Positions 37,331 to 47,156 of a stretch of DNA of 64,000 nt are shown here, in pieces. The notes under the pieces are model-generated. The model was not told the DNA's origin. It was given only the letters and a program-made list of their open reading frames with translations, and ran no database searches. The stretch is from Saccharothrix ecbatanensis (GTDB taxonomy: Bacteria > Actinomycetota > Actinomycetes > Mycobacteriales > Pseudonocardiaceae). The position numbers and the translations under genes are program-made. The stretch is taken from assembly GCF_014205015.1 (NCBI RefSeq), contig NZ_JACHMO010000001.1, forward strand, positions 6,262,001 through 6,326,000, given 5' to 3'. How positions within the stretch are numbered: position 1 is the stretch's first letter; each line of letters begins with the position of its first letter.

Positions 37331-38775
37331 TGGGCGTGCGGATCGCGGCCGTCGACCTGGGCGCGTCCAGCGGGCGCGTGATGGCGTTCGACATCGCGGC
37401 CGACCGGGTGGACTTCGCCGAGGCGCACCGGTTCCCCAACGGGCCGGTGCGGCTCGGCGACACCCTGCACTGGGACGTGCTCGCGCTCTACCAAGGCGTG
37501 CTCGACGGTCTGCGGGCCGCCGGACCGCGACTGGACTCGGTCGGCATCGACTCCTGGGCCGTCGACTACGGCCTGTTGGACGCCACCGGGGCGTTGCTCG
37601 GCAACCCCGTGCACTACCGGGACGCGCGCACCGACGGAGTCCCCGACGCCGTCCACGCCCGCGTCCCGGCGGCCGACCTGTACGGCGTCACCGGGCTGCA
37701 AGTGTTGCCGTTCAACACCATCTACCAACTCGCCGCCGCGCAGGGCACACCGCAACTGGCGGCGGCACGGCAGCTGTTGTTGATCCCCGACCTGCTCGGG
37801 CACTGGCTCACCGGGGCACGCGTCACGGAGGTCACCAACGCCTCCACCACGGGTCTGCTCGACGCCCGCACCCGCACGTGGTCCACGGAGTTGATGTCCG
37901 GCCTGGGTATCGCCGAAGGGCTGTTCGCGCCCTTGGTCGAGCCCGGCACGGTGATCGGCGAACTCCTGCCGCACGTGGGGGCCGGTTCCGTCCCGGTGGT
38001 GGCGGTCGGGTCGCACGACACCGCGTCCGCCGTCGTCGGAGTACCGGCGACCACGCGGAACTTCGCCTACGTCGCCACCGGCACGTGGTCGCTGGTCGGG
38101 GTCGAGCTGGACGCCCCGGTGCTCACCGAAGCCGGTCGCCAGGCCAACTTCTCCAACGAGCTCGGCGTCGACGGCACGGTGCGCTACCTGCGCAACGTGA
38201 TGGGCCTGTGGCTGTTGCAGGAGTGCCTGCGCGAGTGGGGCGATCCCGACCTGACGGGCCTGCTGGACGCCGCCGCGGGAGAACCGGGCTTGACGGCCGT
38301 GGTGGACGCGGGCGATCCGGCGTTCATCCCGCCCGGCGACATGCCGGCCCGGATCGCCGCTGCTTGCACCCGGACCGGTCAACCCGCACCGGGCACGCCC
38401 GCCGCGCTGGTGCGGTGTGTGCTGGACAGCCTGGCCCTGGCCCACCGCCGTGCGGTCCGCCAGGCCTCCGACCTGTCTGGCCAGCACGTGGATGTCGTGC
38501 ACGTCGTGGGCGGCGGTGCGCGCAATCGCTTGCTGTGTCAGCTCACCGCGGACGCGTGCGGGCTGCCGGTGATCGCCGGACCGGTCGAGGCCGCGGCGTA
38601 CGGCAACGCGCTGGTCCAGGCACGAGCGCTGGGCGTGGTCACCGGCGGTCTGCCCGAGCTGCGGGCGCTGGTGCGTGAGTCGACCGAACTGGTCCGGTAC
38701 GAGCCGAACGGCGACCCGTCGGCCTGGCGGGCGGCGGAAGAGCGCCTGACCGCACGCGAGTCCGGAGCGGCCTGA
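37330..38775 (+). CDS. rhaB: Rhamnulokinase
   Basis: 481 residues, FGGY-family sugar kinase; makes L-rhamnulose 1-phosphate with ATP. AVDLGASSGRVM near the N-terminus, WAVDYGLLD, VGSHDTASAVVGVPA, ATGTWSLVGVEL, NVMGLWLLQECLREW and HVVGGGARNRLLCQ fit RhaB. It overlaps rhaD by one base, so the two are translationally coupled. No mutarotase gene is next to it. Confidence 0.95.
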   Translation: MGVRIAAVDLGASSGRVMAFDIAADRVDFAEAHRFPNGPVRLGDTLHWDVLALYQGVLDGLRAAGPRLDSVGIDSWAVDYGLLDATGALLGNPVHYRDARTDGVPDAVHARVPAADLYGVTGLQVLPFNTIYQLAAAQGTPQLAAARQLLLIPDLLGHWLTGARVTEVTNASTTGLLDARTRTWSTELMSGLGIAEGLFAPLVEPGTVIGELLPHVGAGSVPVVAVGSHDTASAVVGVPATTRNFAYVATGTWSLVGVELDAPVLTEAGRQANFSNELGVDGTVRYLRNVMGLWLLQECLREWGDPDLTGLLDAAAGEPGLTAVVDAGDPAFIPPGDMPARIAAACTRTGQPAPGTPAALVRCVLDSLALAHRRAVRQASDLSGQHVDVVHVVGGGARNRLLCQLTADACGLPVIAGPVEAAAYGNALVQARALGVVTGGLPELRALVRESTELVRYEPNGDPSAWRAAEERLTARESGAA

Positions 38776-38782
38776 ACGACGG

Positions 38783-38818
38783 GGTGGTGCGGCCGTGGAA
38801 CCGTCCGGCCGCACCACC
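38783..38818. terminator. Bidirectional terminator between rhaB and the GH30 gene
   Basis: GGTGGTGCGGCC and GGCCGCACCACC form a perfect 12-bp stem with a 12-base loop in the 51-bp gap between convergent genes. Confidence 0.8.
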
Positions 38819-38826
38819 TCGATCCA

Positions 38827-41800
38827 TCAGCCCTTGAAGCGGACCGTGTACTCCCGTTGCGCGGTCCCGTCCTCGCTGGTCACGGTGACCTTCGCGGTCG
38901 GGTCGGAGTGGTCGGCCTGGTCGACCGCCACCTTCGCGTACGGGTCGGCCGCGACCGCGGTCACCTCACCCCGCCGTGCGTCGACCTGGTACGCCGTGGT
39001 GCCCGGGTCGAAGCCCGCGACCGGCGTGCCGTCCACCGCGAGCTGAGCCGCCGACGCTTCCGCCGACTGCCCGGGAGCCTTGGTGAACACCTCGATCTCG
39101 CTGATCGTCATGTACAGCGACGGCCGTGCGGTGAACACGACCCGGACCGCGTCGGTGGCCGATGCCCGCAGAGGCACCTCCACCACGGGCGCGGGCGCGC
39201 CGTCGCCGACGACCGGCACCACGTCACTCGCGTCGACCCACGTGCCGCCGGCGTCCCGCACCTGCACCCGGAGCGACTGCGCGTAGCTCGCGGTCGACCC
39301 GTCGCGGTAGAAGTGCACGACGACGCGGTTGACATCCCGTGCGCCCGGCAGTTGGTAGGTCAGCGTGTCGGACGGGTTCTTCGTGCCCGACCTCCAGTTG
39401 GACCACGCCTTGTCGTTCGTGACGCCGTTGCGCAGCCGGTCCGGGGAGTAGCCGGACTCGGTGTAGGTGGACGAGGCCCGCACGCCGTCTTCCAGCGCCG
39501 CGTTGGTCTCGACCGGCCGGGTGACCTGCACCCGTGCCGTCGCGGGCACCGTGGAACCGTCGACCACACTTGCCGTGCCTTGGACGGTCACCACGCCCGG
39601 CTCGGTGGTCGTCGGCATCGCCTGCCACGTCACCCGCAGCTCGGTGGTTCCGCCGTTCGTACCCACACCGATCACGGTGGCAGGCAAGGAAGGCGTGCCG
39701 CCGACGTACGCCTTCGCCCGTGCGGGCTGCGTCGACGCGATGGTGTCCACCGTGACGACCGCCGTAGTGTGGAAGGTCCGCCCGAGCGGATCGGTCGCGG
39801 TGCCCGGCACCCGCACGGTCCCCGGTCGGGACCACCGCGACACCGGCATCGGCTCCCACTGGACGGGCAGCGCGCCACCCGCGCCGTCACGGAGCTTCGC
39901 GGGCACGGTGGACGGCAGTTCGGGCGTCCGACCCGGCACGGTGAAGACCGCCGCGTCCTGCGCGCCCAGCACGGTCCGGTCCACCACGGTCCACCGCTGG
40001 TTCGCGCCGGAGGACGGCGTGAAGAGGCCCACCGGTGAACCGTCCGCGGTGGCTTGGCCGGTCACGTCGGGCAGTCGTCCGGTGGCGGCGTTGACGAACG
40101 TGTAGGTGCCGTCACCGGTCGTGGACATGATCCACTGCGCGGCCGGGTCGGCTTCCCCCGCCGGTTCGAGCACGAGACCGCTCCCGCGATCCGCCAACCG
40201 TTGCCCGCTCACCGCGTGCGACACCGTGTAGCGCTCACGGTTGCCGACGCCCTCGGTGACCTTCTCGACCCGCCACAACGCGCCCGCGTCGGACTGGTCG
40301 GCCGTCCGGATCACGGTCGAGCCGCCGTCGGCCGCCGGTGCCAGGGCCTTGCCGCTGTGCACGCCGGTCAGGCCGTAGACGTGGCCTTCCTGCACCAGCG
40401 CCGCGTCCTTCGACACGCCCTTGACCCCGTCGACCACGAACGTCGTCACCGACTTGGAGGGCACGGTCAGCGTGGCCGAACGGTCGTCGCCGACCCGCAC
40501 CGGCGTGCCGCGCACCAGAGCACCGTTGACGTCGGACACCACAGGCGTCACGGTCGCGTGCGGCAGCACCACACCGAACCGCGACAGGTCCAGCTTCACA
40601 GCGCGCTGCCGGTCCGTGCTGTTGACGTGCACGACCGTTGCGGCGTCACCGGAGGCGGACACAGCGGCCATGCTGGACGTGTCGTCCACCTTGACCACGC
40701 GGTCACCGGGGCGGACGAAGTGGGTGAAGTTCCGGATCGTGTTGAACTTCGTGTTCGTGCCGACCGGGCACGTCTCCAGCGTGGCGTCGGGCGCGCAGTC
40801 GAACGGGACCTGGACGGCGCCCCAGTTCTTGCCCGCCGCGAACTGCGGGTTGTAGTCCTCGATGGCCTGCCACAGCAGCCACGCGGACGGCTCCAGCTCG
40901 CGCATGTCGGCCACGATCCGCTCGGCGATGCCGAGCCCCGGGTCCATGTCGGTGAAGCTGTGGCGGTTGCCCCAGGTGCCGTCCACCTCGCTCATCCACA
41001 GCGGCTTGTCGGCGCCCTTGGCGATGTCCCGCGACGACGTCCGGTCACCGGTGCCGTACGTGTGCACGTTGAGCTGGTCGATCGCCGCGCGCGTGTCGGC
41101 GTTGTAGCCGTTCCAGTTGGTCCGGAACCGGCCGGAGTCGGTCTCGTCCATCGCGGACAGGCGCGCGCCGAGCTGGGACTGGCTCAACGCCCGCTGGAGC
41201 GCGAGGACCACGCTCTGCTGGAGGGCCGGACCGGCGTGCGCGCCTTCCTGACGACCGCCGGTGGGCTGGCCGTCCGGACCGAGCTGCGTGCCCCAGTACG
41301 GGGTGTTCGGCTCGTTCAGCGGCTCGACGAGGTCGAACTCGATGCCGTGCTCGCGCTCGATGTGCTCGGACACCCGGACCAGGTACGTGGCGAACTCGTC
41401 CACCTTGTCCGGGCGGATCTGGTCGGCACTGGCGTTGAACCCGCCGGACACGTACCCGCTGACCGTCTGGAACCACGGCGGCGAGTTGCTGAACGCCTCC
41501 CAGGTGTCGACCTTGTCCTTGATCCGGTCGACCCACCACCGCTGGTTGGCGTCGGCGTCCCAGTCCCAGTGCTCCGGGTTGTCCGGGTCCCACCAGTCCA
41601 TGTCCTCGCGCGTGGTGCCCTCCGGCGCGTTCCAGAAGCCCTCCATCGTCGCGCCGGCCTTCATGTAGTCCTTGCGGACGTCCGGCGCGTTGCCGCCGCC
41701 GATGTTGTAGCGGGCGATGTTGAGCCGCAGCCCGTCCTCGCCGAACAGCAGGTCCGCCAGCCGGTTGCGGACCTCGTCGGGGTAGCCGCCGGTGGCGTTG

Positions 41801-41997
41801 GCGAACCAGACCAGGCTCGTGCCCCAGCCCTCGAACGCGGCCTGCTGGTAGGACGGGTCGGGCCGGACCGTGACCGACTGCACCTCCCCTGCCTGGGCAA
41901 TCGCAGCCGGAGGCCCGGCGGCGGCCAAGGCGCCACCCGCCAGCACGGCGGCCAGACCCAGGCGGGCGAGCCTGACGGGTGTTCTGCGAAGTCTCAT
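38827..41997 (-). CDS. Secreted multidomain GH30-type glycanase (endo-beta-1,6-galactanase-like)
   Basis: 1056 residues. Signal peptide (1-35), then a GH30-like catalytic domain (about 45-500) opening with FEGWGTSLVWFANATGG and RLNIARYNIGGGN, strings typical of bacterial endo-beta-1,6-galactanases. Likely acid/base is Glu229 in PLNEP and nucleophile Glu337 in LWMSEVDG. A ricin-like beta-trefoil follows (about 535-690), then two Ig-like domains, an F5/8-type carbohydrate-binding domain (ASSTYTESGYSPDRL, VVHFYRDG) and a cadherin-like C-terminal sandwich. It would cut side chains of type II arabinogalactan or a related polymer outside the cell. Two LacI-type palindromes precede it, and the rhamnose genes are convergent with it. 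Substrate assignment is by motif only. Confidence 0.85.
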   Translation of the reverse strand: MRLRRTPVRLARLGLAAVLAGGALAAAGPPAAIAQAGEVQSVTVRPDPSYQQAAFEGWGTSLVWFANATGGYPDEVRNRLADLLFGEDGLRLNIARYNIGGGNAPDVRKDYMKAGATMEGFWNAPEGTTREDMDWWDPDNPEHWDWDADANQRWWVDRIKDKVDTWEAFSNSPPWFQTVSGYVSGGFNASADQIRPDKVDEFATYLVRVSEHIEREHGIEFDLVEPLNEPNTPYWGTQLGPDGQPTGGRQEGAHAGPALQQSVVLALQRALSQSQLGARLSAMDETDSGRFRTNWNGYNADTRAAIDQLNVHTYGTGDRTSSRDIAKGADKPLWMSEVDGTWGNRHSFTDMDPGLGIAERIVADMRELEPSAWLLWQAIEDYNPQFAAGKNWGAVQVPFDCAPDATLETCPVGTNTKFNTIRNFTHFVRPGDRVVKVDDTSSMAAVSASGDAATVVHVNSTDRQRAVKLDLSRFGVVLPHATVTPVVSDVNGALVRGTPVRVGDDRSATLTVPSKSVTTFVVDGVKGVSKDAALVQEGHVYGLTGVHSGKALAPAADGGSTVIRTADQSDAGALWRVEKVTEGVGNRERYTVSHAVSGQRLADRGSGLVLEPAGEADPAAQWIMSTTGDGTYTFVNAATGRLPDVTGQATADGSPVGLFTPSSGANQRWTVVDRTVLGAQDAAVFTVPGRTPELPSTVPAKLRDGAGGALPVQWEPMPVSRWSRPGTVRVPGTATDPLGRTFHTTAVVTVDTIASTQPARAKAYVGGTPSLPATVIGVGTNGGTTELRVTWQAMPTTTEPGVVTVQGTASVVDGSTVPATARVQVTRPVETNAALEDGVRASSTYTESGYSPDRLRNGVTNDKAWSNWRSGTKNPSDTLTYQLPGARDVNRVVVHFYRDGSTASYAQSLRVQVRDAGGTWVDASDVVPVVGDGAPAPVVEVPLRASATDAVRVVFTARPSLYMTISEIEVFTKAPGQSAEASAAQLAVDGTPVAGFDPGTTAYQVDARRGEVTAVAADPYAKVAVDQADHSDPTAKVTVTSEDGTAQREYTVRFKG

Positions 41998-42044
41998 CGT
42001 CGTTGATCTCCTCTTCAGAACGGACGGCCCTGCGGGGACGTCGT

Positions 42045-42079
42045 GGAAAGCGCTTTCCCGCTACGGAAAAGCGCTCCCC
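42045..42079. promoter_or_regulatory. Two tandem LacI-type operators before the GH30 gene
   Basis: GGAAAGCGCTTTCC (42045-42058) is a perfect 14-bp palindrome. GGAAAAGCGCTCCCC (42065-42079) shares the AGCGCT core, with centres 21 bp apart. Both lie within 85 bp of the GH30 start (41997) and downstream of the last importer gene. The core differs from the rhamnose-locus sites, so a different LacI member, not encoded here, is expected to bind. Confidence 0.7.
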
Positions 42080-42100
42080 ACGACTGCTTACATCACGGAC

Positions 42101-42781
42101 CTACTGAACGGACAGGCGCGCGGTGATCGCACGCGTGTTGCCGTACACCACGTAAAGCAGCGGCGCGCACGCCACCAGCAGACCCACCAGCGGCTGGGCC
42201 AGCACGATCGCCACGGCGAGCCCGAGCACGACCACGTTCGCCAGACCGAGGTACCAGCGTCGTGCCACCAGCCACAGGCACGGCCAAAGAAGTGCGCGCA
42301 CCCGCGCTGTGTCCGAAGTGGCAAGCACCAGGACAACCGCGATCACCGTGGCCACGACCAGCACGGACGCCGTCACGAAGAACGGCACCAGCGCCGGTCC
42401 CCACGAGGTGCGGGCCACCACGACGGCGTCGAAACCCAACACCGCCACCACCGCGGCACCGCCGAACCACACCGCCACGGCACGCCCGGCAGCACGCCGG
42501 TAGGCCGTGACGAACGGTCGCCACACCGTCGGCGGACCGTCGCCCAGAGCCGCGAAACAACCGAACACCCCGGCCAACGCGGGTGCGCAGAACCCCGACA
42601 GCACGACGAAGAACGGCCACGACGCGAGCGGATCCCGTACGACGGCCAGCGCCAGCAGCAACGGCGAACAGCCCACCGCCAGCAGCACGTTGGCCATCAG
42701 CCCGACGTACACCATCCCGAAGACCTTGTCGTAGGTCTCCTGGGCGGCGGGACGCAGCAGTCGCACGGCCACCGCGCTCAC
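42101..42781 (-). CDS. DUF624 (YesL-like) membrane protein
   Basis: 226 residues with about five to six membrane helices. Start QETYDKVFGMVYVGLMANVLLAVGCSPLL and the helix arrangement fit DUF624/YesL. YesL-like genes accompany carbohydrate ABC importers, as in the Bacillus yes operon for rhamnogalacturonan. The GTG start overlaps the permease stop (GTGA), so it belongs to the importer operon. Role unknown. Confidence 0.82.
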   Translation of the reverse strand: MSAVAVRLLRPAAQETYDKVFGMVYVGLMANVLLAVGCSPLLLALAVVRDPLASWPFFVVLSGFCAPALAGVFGCFAALGDGPPTVWRPFVTAYRRAAGRAVAVWFGGAAVVAVLGFDAVVVARTSWGPALVPFFVTASVLVVATVIAVVLVLATSDTARVRALLWPCLWLVARRWYLGLANVVVLGLAVAIVLAQPLVGLLVACAPLLYVVYGNTRAITARLSVQ

Positions 42782-43674
42782 CCCTTGAGCCCGGTCGTCG
42801 CGATACCGCGGATGAAGTACCGCTGCCCCAACAAGAAGAGCAGCAGGATCGGCAGCACCGACAACACCGCACCGGTCATGATCATGGCGTACTCGGCGTC
42901 GTACTGGCCGACGAACGAGCGCAGACCAAGCTGCACGGTCCACAGTTCGTTGCTGGTCAGGTAGATGAACGGACCCATGTAGTCGTTCCAGGTGGTGACG
43001 AACGTGAGCAGCGCCAGGCTGGCGAGCGCCGGTTTCGACAGCGGCAGGATGATCCGCCAGTAGATCCCGTACTCGTTCAACCCGTCGATGCGCGCGGCCT
43101 CGCACAACTCGTCCGGGATCGACATGTAGTACTGCCGCATCAGGAACACGCCGAACGCGCCGAACGCCTGCAACAGGATGATCGACCAGTACGTGTTCGT
43201 CAGTTCCATCTTCTGCATCATGATGTACTGCGGCACCATGTACGCCTGCCACGGCACGGCGATCGTGGCGATGTACATCAGGAACAACGCGTTCCGGCCG
43301 GGGAACCGCACCTTGGCGAACCCGTACGCGGCGAAGCTGCCGGTGAGCACCTGCAACAGCGTGATCGTCACCGAGAGGAACAGCGAGTTGCCGAGGTAGG
43401 CGGCCAGCGGGATGCGGTCCCAGATGTCCACGAAGTTCGACCAGCGGAGTTCGTCCGGGATCCACTGGATCGGGACCGTGAACACCTCGTTGTTGCGCTT
43501 GAGCGACGAGGAGAGCATCCACGCGAACGGGACGAGCACGAGCAGTGCCACCACGACCATGGCGGTGTAGGTGAGCACCGGTCGGGTGATCCGCCACGCG
43601 AGGTTGCGGGTCTTGGCCGGAGGTGGCGGGTCGAGTGGCGGCGAGGTCGGCGGCACTTGGTGCAACGTGGTCAT
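42778..43674 (-). CDS. Carbohydrate ABC transporter permease (MalG type)
   Basis: 298 residues, six membrane helices, EAA motif EAARIDGLNEYGIYWRIILPLSKPALA. Inner-membrane half of an oligosaccharide importer. It overlaps the other permease by one base (TGATG). Confidence 0.92.
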   Translation of the reverse strand: MTTLHQVPPTSPPLDPPPPAKTRNLAWRITRPVLTYTAMVVVALLVLVPFAWMLSSSLKRNNEVFTVPIQWIPDELRWSNFVDIWDRIPLAAYLGNSLFLSVTITLLQVLTGSFAAYGFAKVRFPGRNALFLMYIATIAVPWQAYMVPQYIMMQKMELTNTYWSIILLQAFGAFGVFLMRQYYMSIPDELCEAARIDGLNEYGIYWRIILPLSKPALASLALLTFVTTWNDYMGPFIYLTSNELWTVQLGLRSFVGQYDAEYAMIMTGAVLSVLPILLLFLLGQRYFIRGIATTGLKG

Positions 43675-44609
43675 CAGCCGTTCCTCCGCTCGTTGAGGCG
43701 GAACTGGAGGACGGTCACGCCGAGCACGATGACGAACAGCACCAACGCTATCGCCGACGAGTAGCCGAAGTGGCCTTCGGTGATGCCCTCGCGGTACACG
43801 AGCTGGGAGAGCACCAGCGTGCTCCGCCCGGGTCCGCCGTCGGTCATGACGACGATGAGGTCCAGCACCTTGAAGCTCTGGACCGTCAGCATGACCAGCA
43901 CGAAGAACGTGGTCGGCCGCAGCGACGGCAGGGTGATGTGCCAGAACCGGTGCCACGCGTTCGCGCCGTCCACCCGTGCCGCCTCGTAGTACTCCTCCGG
44001 GATCGACTGGAGGCCGGCCAGGTAGAGCACCATGTAGTACCCCATGTCCCGCCACACGCTGGTGATGATCACCGCGGGCATCGCCCAGTCGGTGCTCGCC
44101 ACCCAGCCCGGCGGGTCGCTGACGCCGATCGCGCCGAGGAACTGGTTCACCGGGCCCATGGTGGGGTTGAACAGCATGTTCCACACCACGGCCACGGCGA
44201 CCAACGACGTGACGTAGGGGAAGAAGGCCGCGGTGCGGAAGAAGGCCACACCGCGAATCTTCCGGTTGAGCACGATCGCCAGCCCGAGCGCGGCGAGCAT
44301 GGTCAGCGGGATGTGCCCCGCCGCGTAGTACAGCGTGTTGCCCAGCGCGACCCGGAAGTTCTCGTCCTCCAGCATCTCGGCGAAGTTGTCGAGGCCGATC
44401 CACTCCGGCGCGCGGTAGGAGTCCCACTCCATGAACGCCAGGACGAACGCCGCGATCACCGGCACAAGGGTGAACAGGGCGAACCCGAGGAAGTTCGGGA
44501 AGATGAAACTCCAGCCGATGAGGGTGTTGCGCCGGGTCCGGCGGCGTTGTTCCGGACCTCGTGGCGGCGGCGCGGGCGGCGCTTTCGTCTTGGTCATTGC
44601 AGTGGCCAT
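43674..44609 (-). CDS. Carbohydrate ABC transporter permease (MalF type)
   Basis: 311 residues, six membrane helices, EAA motif EAARVDGANAWHRFWHITLPSLRPT. Pairs with the MalG-type permease. No ATPase gene is in the operon; such importers in actinomycetes often share one MsiK-like ATPase encoded elsewhere. Confidence 0.92.
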   Translation of the reverse strand: MATAMTKTKAPPAPPPRGPEQRRRTRRNTLIGWSFIFPNFLGFALFTLVPVIAAFVLAFMEWDSYRAPEWIGLDNFAEMLEDENFRVALGNTLYYAAGHIPLTMLAALGLAIVLNRKIRGVAFFRTAAFFPYVTSLVAVAVVWNMLFNPTMGPVNQFLGAIGVSDPPGWVASTDWAMPAVIITSVWRDMGYYMVLYLAGLQSIPEEYYEAARVDGANAWHRFWHITLPSLRPTTFFVLVMLTVQSFKVLDLIVVMTDGGPGRSTLVLSQLVYREGITEGHFGYSSAIALVLFVIVLGVTVLQFRLNERRNG

Positions 44610-44654
44610 GCTCGTCCTCGTGCTGGTGTCGGCGGGCGTCGAGGTCGGGCCCGG

Positions 44655-45941
44655 CTAGTCGATGACCTTCTTGACCCGGTCGCGCATGGACTGGATGCCG
44701 TCCTCGACCGACTTCTCACCGACCATGATCAGTTCGTGCTCTTCCTTGAGGATCGTGTCCACGTCGGCGGTGTGCTCGCTGACCGGCATCTCCAGCATGG
44801 TCTTGTCCGGGGCGAGGGCCTTGGTGGTCTGCTCGCCGCTCGGCATGCCCTCCAGCGACGCGTACAGCTTGGTGATCTCGTCGGTCTGCAACGCGGGCAG
44901 GACGCCGATCTTCGCGATCGCCTTCGCGCCTTCGACGCCCGACGCGAACTCCACGAACTTCCGCGCGGTCTCGGTGTGCTTGGCGTTCTTGTTCACCGCG
45001 AACGCGGTCGGCGAGCCGAACGTGGTGACGCCGGACGCGCCCGGGCGCTGCGGCATGGGCGCGATGCCCCACTCGACCGCGGTGTCGCCCTTCTTCTTGG
45101 CGGCCAGGATGCCCGCCGTGTACCAGGTGCCCATCGGCAGCATCGCCGCCGCGCCGGTCTCGAACATGGTCCGGTAGTTGGCCTGCTGGGACTTCGCGCT
45201 GCCGAAGTCGAGCGCGGCGCCGGACTTCTGGAGGTCGAGCGCCATCCTGTACTGGTCGGCGAAGAACTCGAAGTCGCCCGTGATCTGGTCGCCGTCGTTC
45301 TGCGCCGCCGAGGTGGCCTGCACGACCGACCGCCAGACGTGGTGGTACGTGCCGTAGACCTTCTTGCCGTCCGCTTCCTTGGTGAGCTTCTTGGCGGTCT
45401 CGGCGTACTGGTCCCAGGTCATGTTCTCCGGGTAGGCGACGCCAGCCTCGTCGAACATCTTCTTGTTGTAGTAGAGCAGCCAGAAGTCCTGGCGGTAGGG
45501 CAGCGCGAAGTACTTGCCCTCCTGGTCGAAGGCGTCGAGCCCAGCCAGGTCGTCCTTGTTCTTCACCAGGTCGCTGACGTCGGCCAACTGACCGCGGCCC
45601 GCGTACCGGGCGTAGTCGATGACGTTCTTCATGGTGATCACGTCAGTGGTGTCACCGCCCGCGAGCATGGTGGTGACCTTGGTGGGGTAGTCCGGGGCCA
45701 GGATGTCGACCGGCTGGATCGTCACCTCGGGGTTGGCCGCCTCGAAGGCATCGAACATGGCCTTGAACTCAGGCGTGGTGTCCAGGTTCCACACCGCCAC
45801 GCTCAACGTGACCGGGCCGCTCTCGTCGGCCGGGTCACCCGAACCACAGCCCGCCGTCACGAGCGACAACGCCGTGAGCGCGACCAGCGCCCCGCGGACG
45901 CGGCCCCGCCGACCTGCGCGTGGCTTGTTCGGAGTCATCAT
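44655..45941 (-). CDS. Sugar ABC transporter substrate-binding lipoprotein
   Basis: 428 residues, family 1 solute-binding protein. Lipoprotein signal with LVTAGCGS; then WNLDTTPEFKAMFDAFEAANPEVT, DFWLLYYNKKMFDEAG, and FGSPTAFAVNKNAKHTE. Two ATG codons in a row (45941, 45938) follow AGGGACGGG. First gene of the importer operon. The ligand is probably an oligosaccharide from the GH30 or lyase activity encoded nearby. Confidence 0.92.
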   Translation of the reverse strand: MMTPNKPRAGRRGRVRGALVALTALSLVTAGCGSGDPADESGPVTLSVAVWNLDTTPEFKAMFDAFEAANPEVTIQPVDILAPDYPTKVTTMLAGGDTTDVITMKNVIDYARYAGRGQLADVSDLVKNKDDLAGLDAFDQEGKYFALPYRQDFWLLYYNKKMFDEAGVAYPENMTWDQYAETAKKLTKEADGKKVYGTYHHVWRSVVQATSAAQNDGDQITGDFEFFADQYRMALDLQKSGAALDFGSAKSQQANYRTMFETGAAAMLPMGTWYTAGILAAKKKGDTAVEWGIAPMPQRPGASGVTTFGSPTAFAVNKNAKHTETARKFVEFASGVEGAKAIAKIGVLPALQTDEITKLYASLEGMPSGEQTTKALAPDKTMLEMPVSEHTADVDTILKEEHELIMVGEKSVEDGIQSMRDRVKKVID

Positions 45942-46006
45942 CGATCCCGTCCCTTTCCCAACATCATTCCGTGGTGGTGCGGCAGGTGCGCCGCGGTCGA
46001 GCCAAT

Positions 46007-47026
<1,020 letters not shown>

Positions 47027-47066
47027 GCGGAGTCCTTTACGGCCGGAACGCTCGAAAGAGTGGCCC

Positions 47067-47126
47067 GATCATGTGTGATCGTGTTTTTCAAGTCAAGACT
47101 TGTTTCGTTCAGTTACGATCAGTTTC
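47067..47126. promoter_or_regulatory. Divergent promoter with three repeat elements
   Basis: Left to right: GATCA-TGTG-TGATC (47067-47080), a perfect 6-bp inverted repeat CAAGTC-AA-GACTTG (47089-47102), and the direct repeat TCAGTTAC / TCAGTTTC ten bp apart (47109, 47119). On the minus strand TTGACT and CATGAT are 17 bp apart, a reasonable promoter for the dehydrogenase gene that overlaps the first two elements. The DeoR/LacI hybrid regulator encoded downstream is the natural candidate binder. Confidence 0.6.
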
Positions 47127-47156
47127 ATCCAGGTGCACGAGCGAAGGTGAGCCGAG

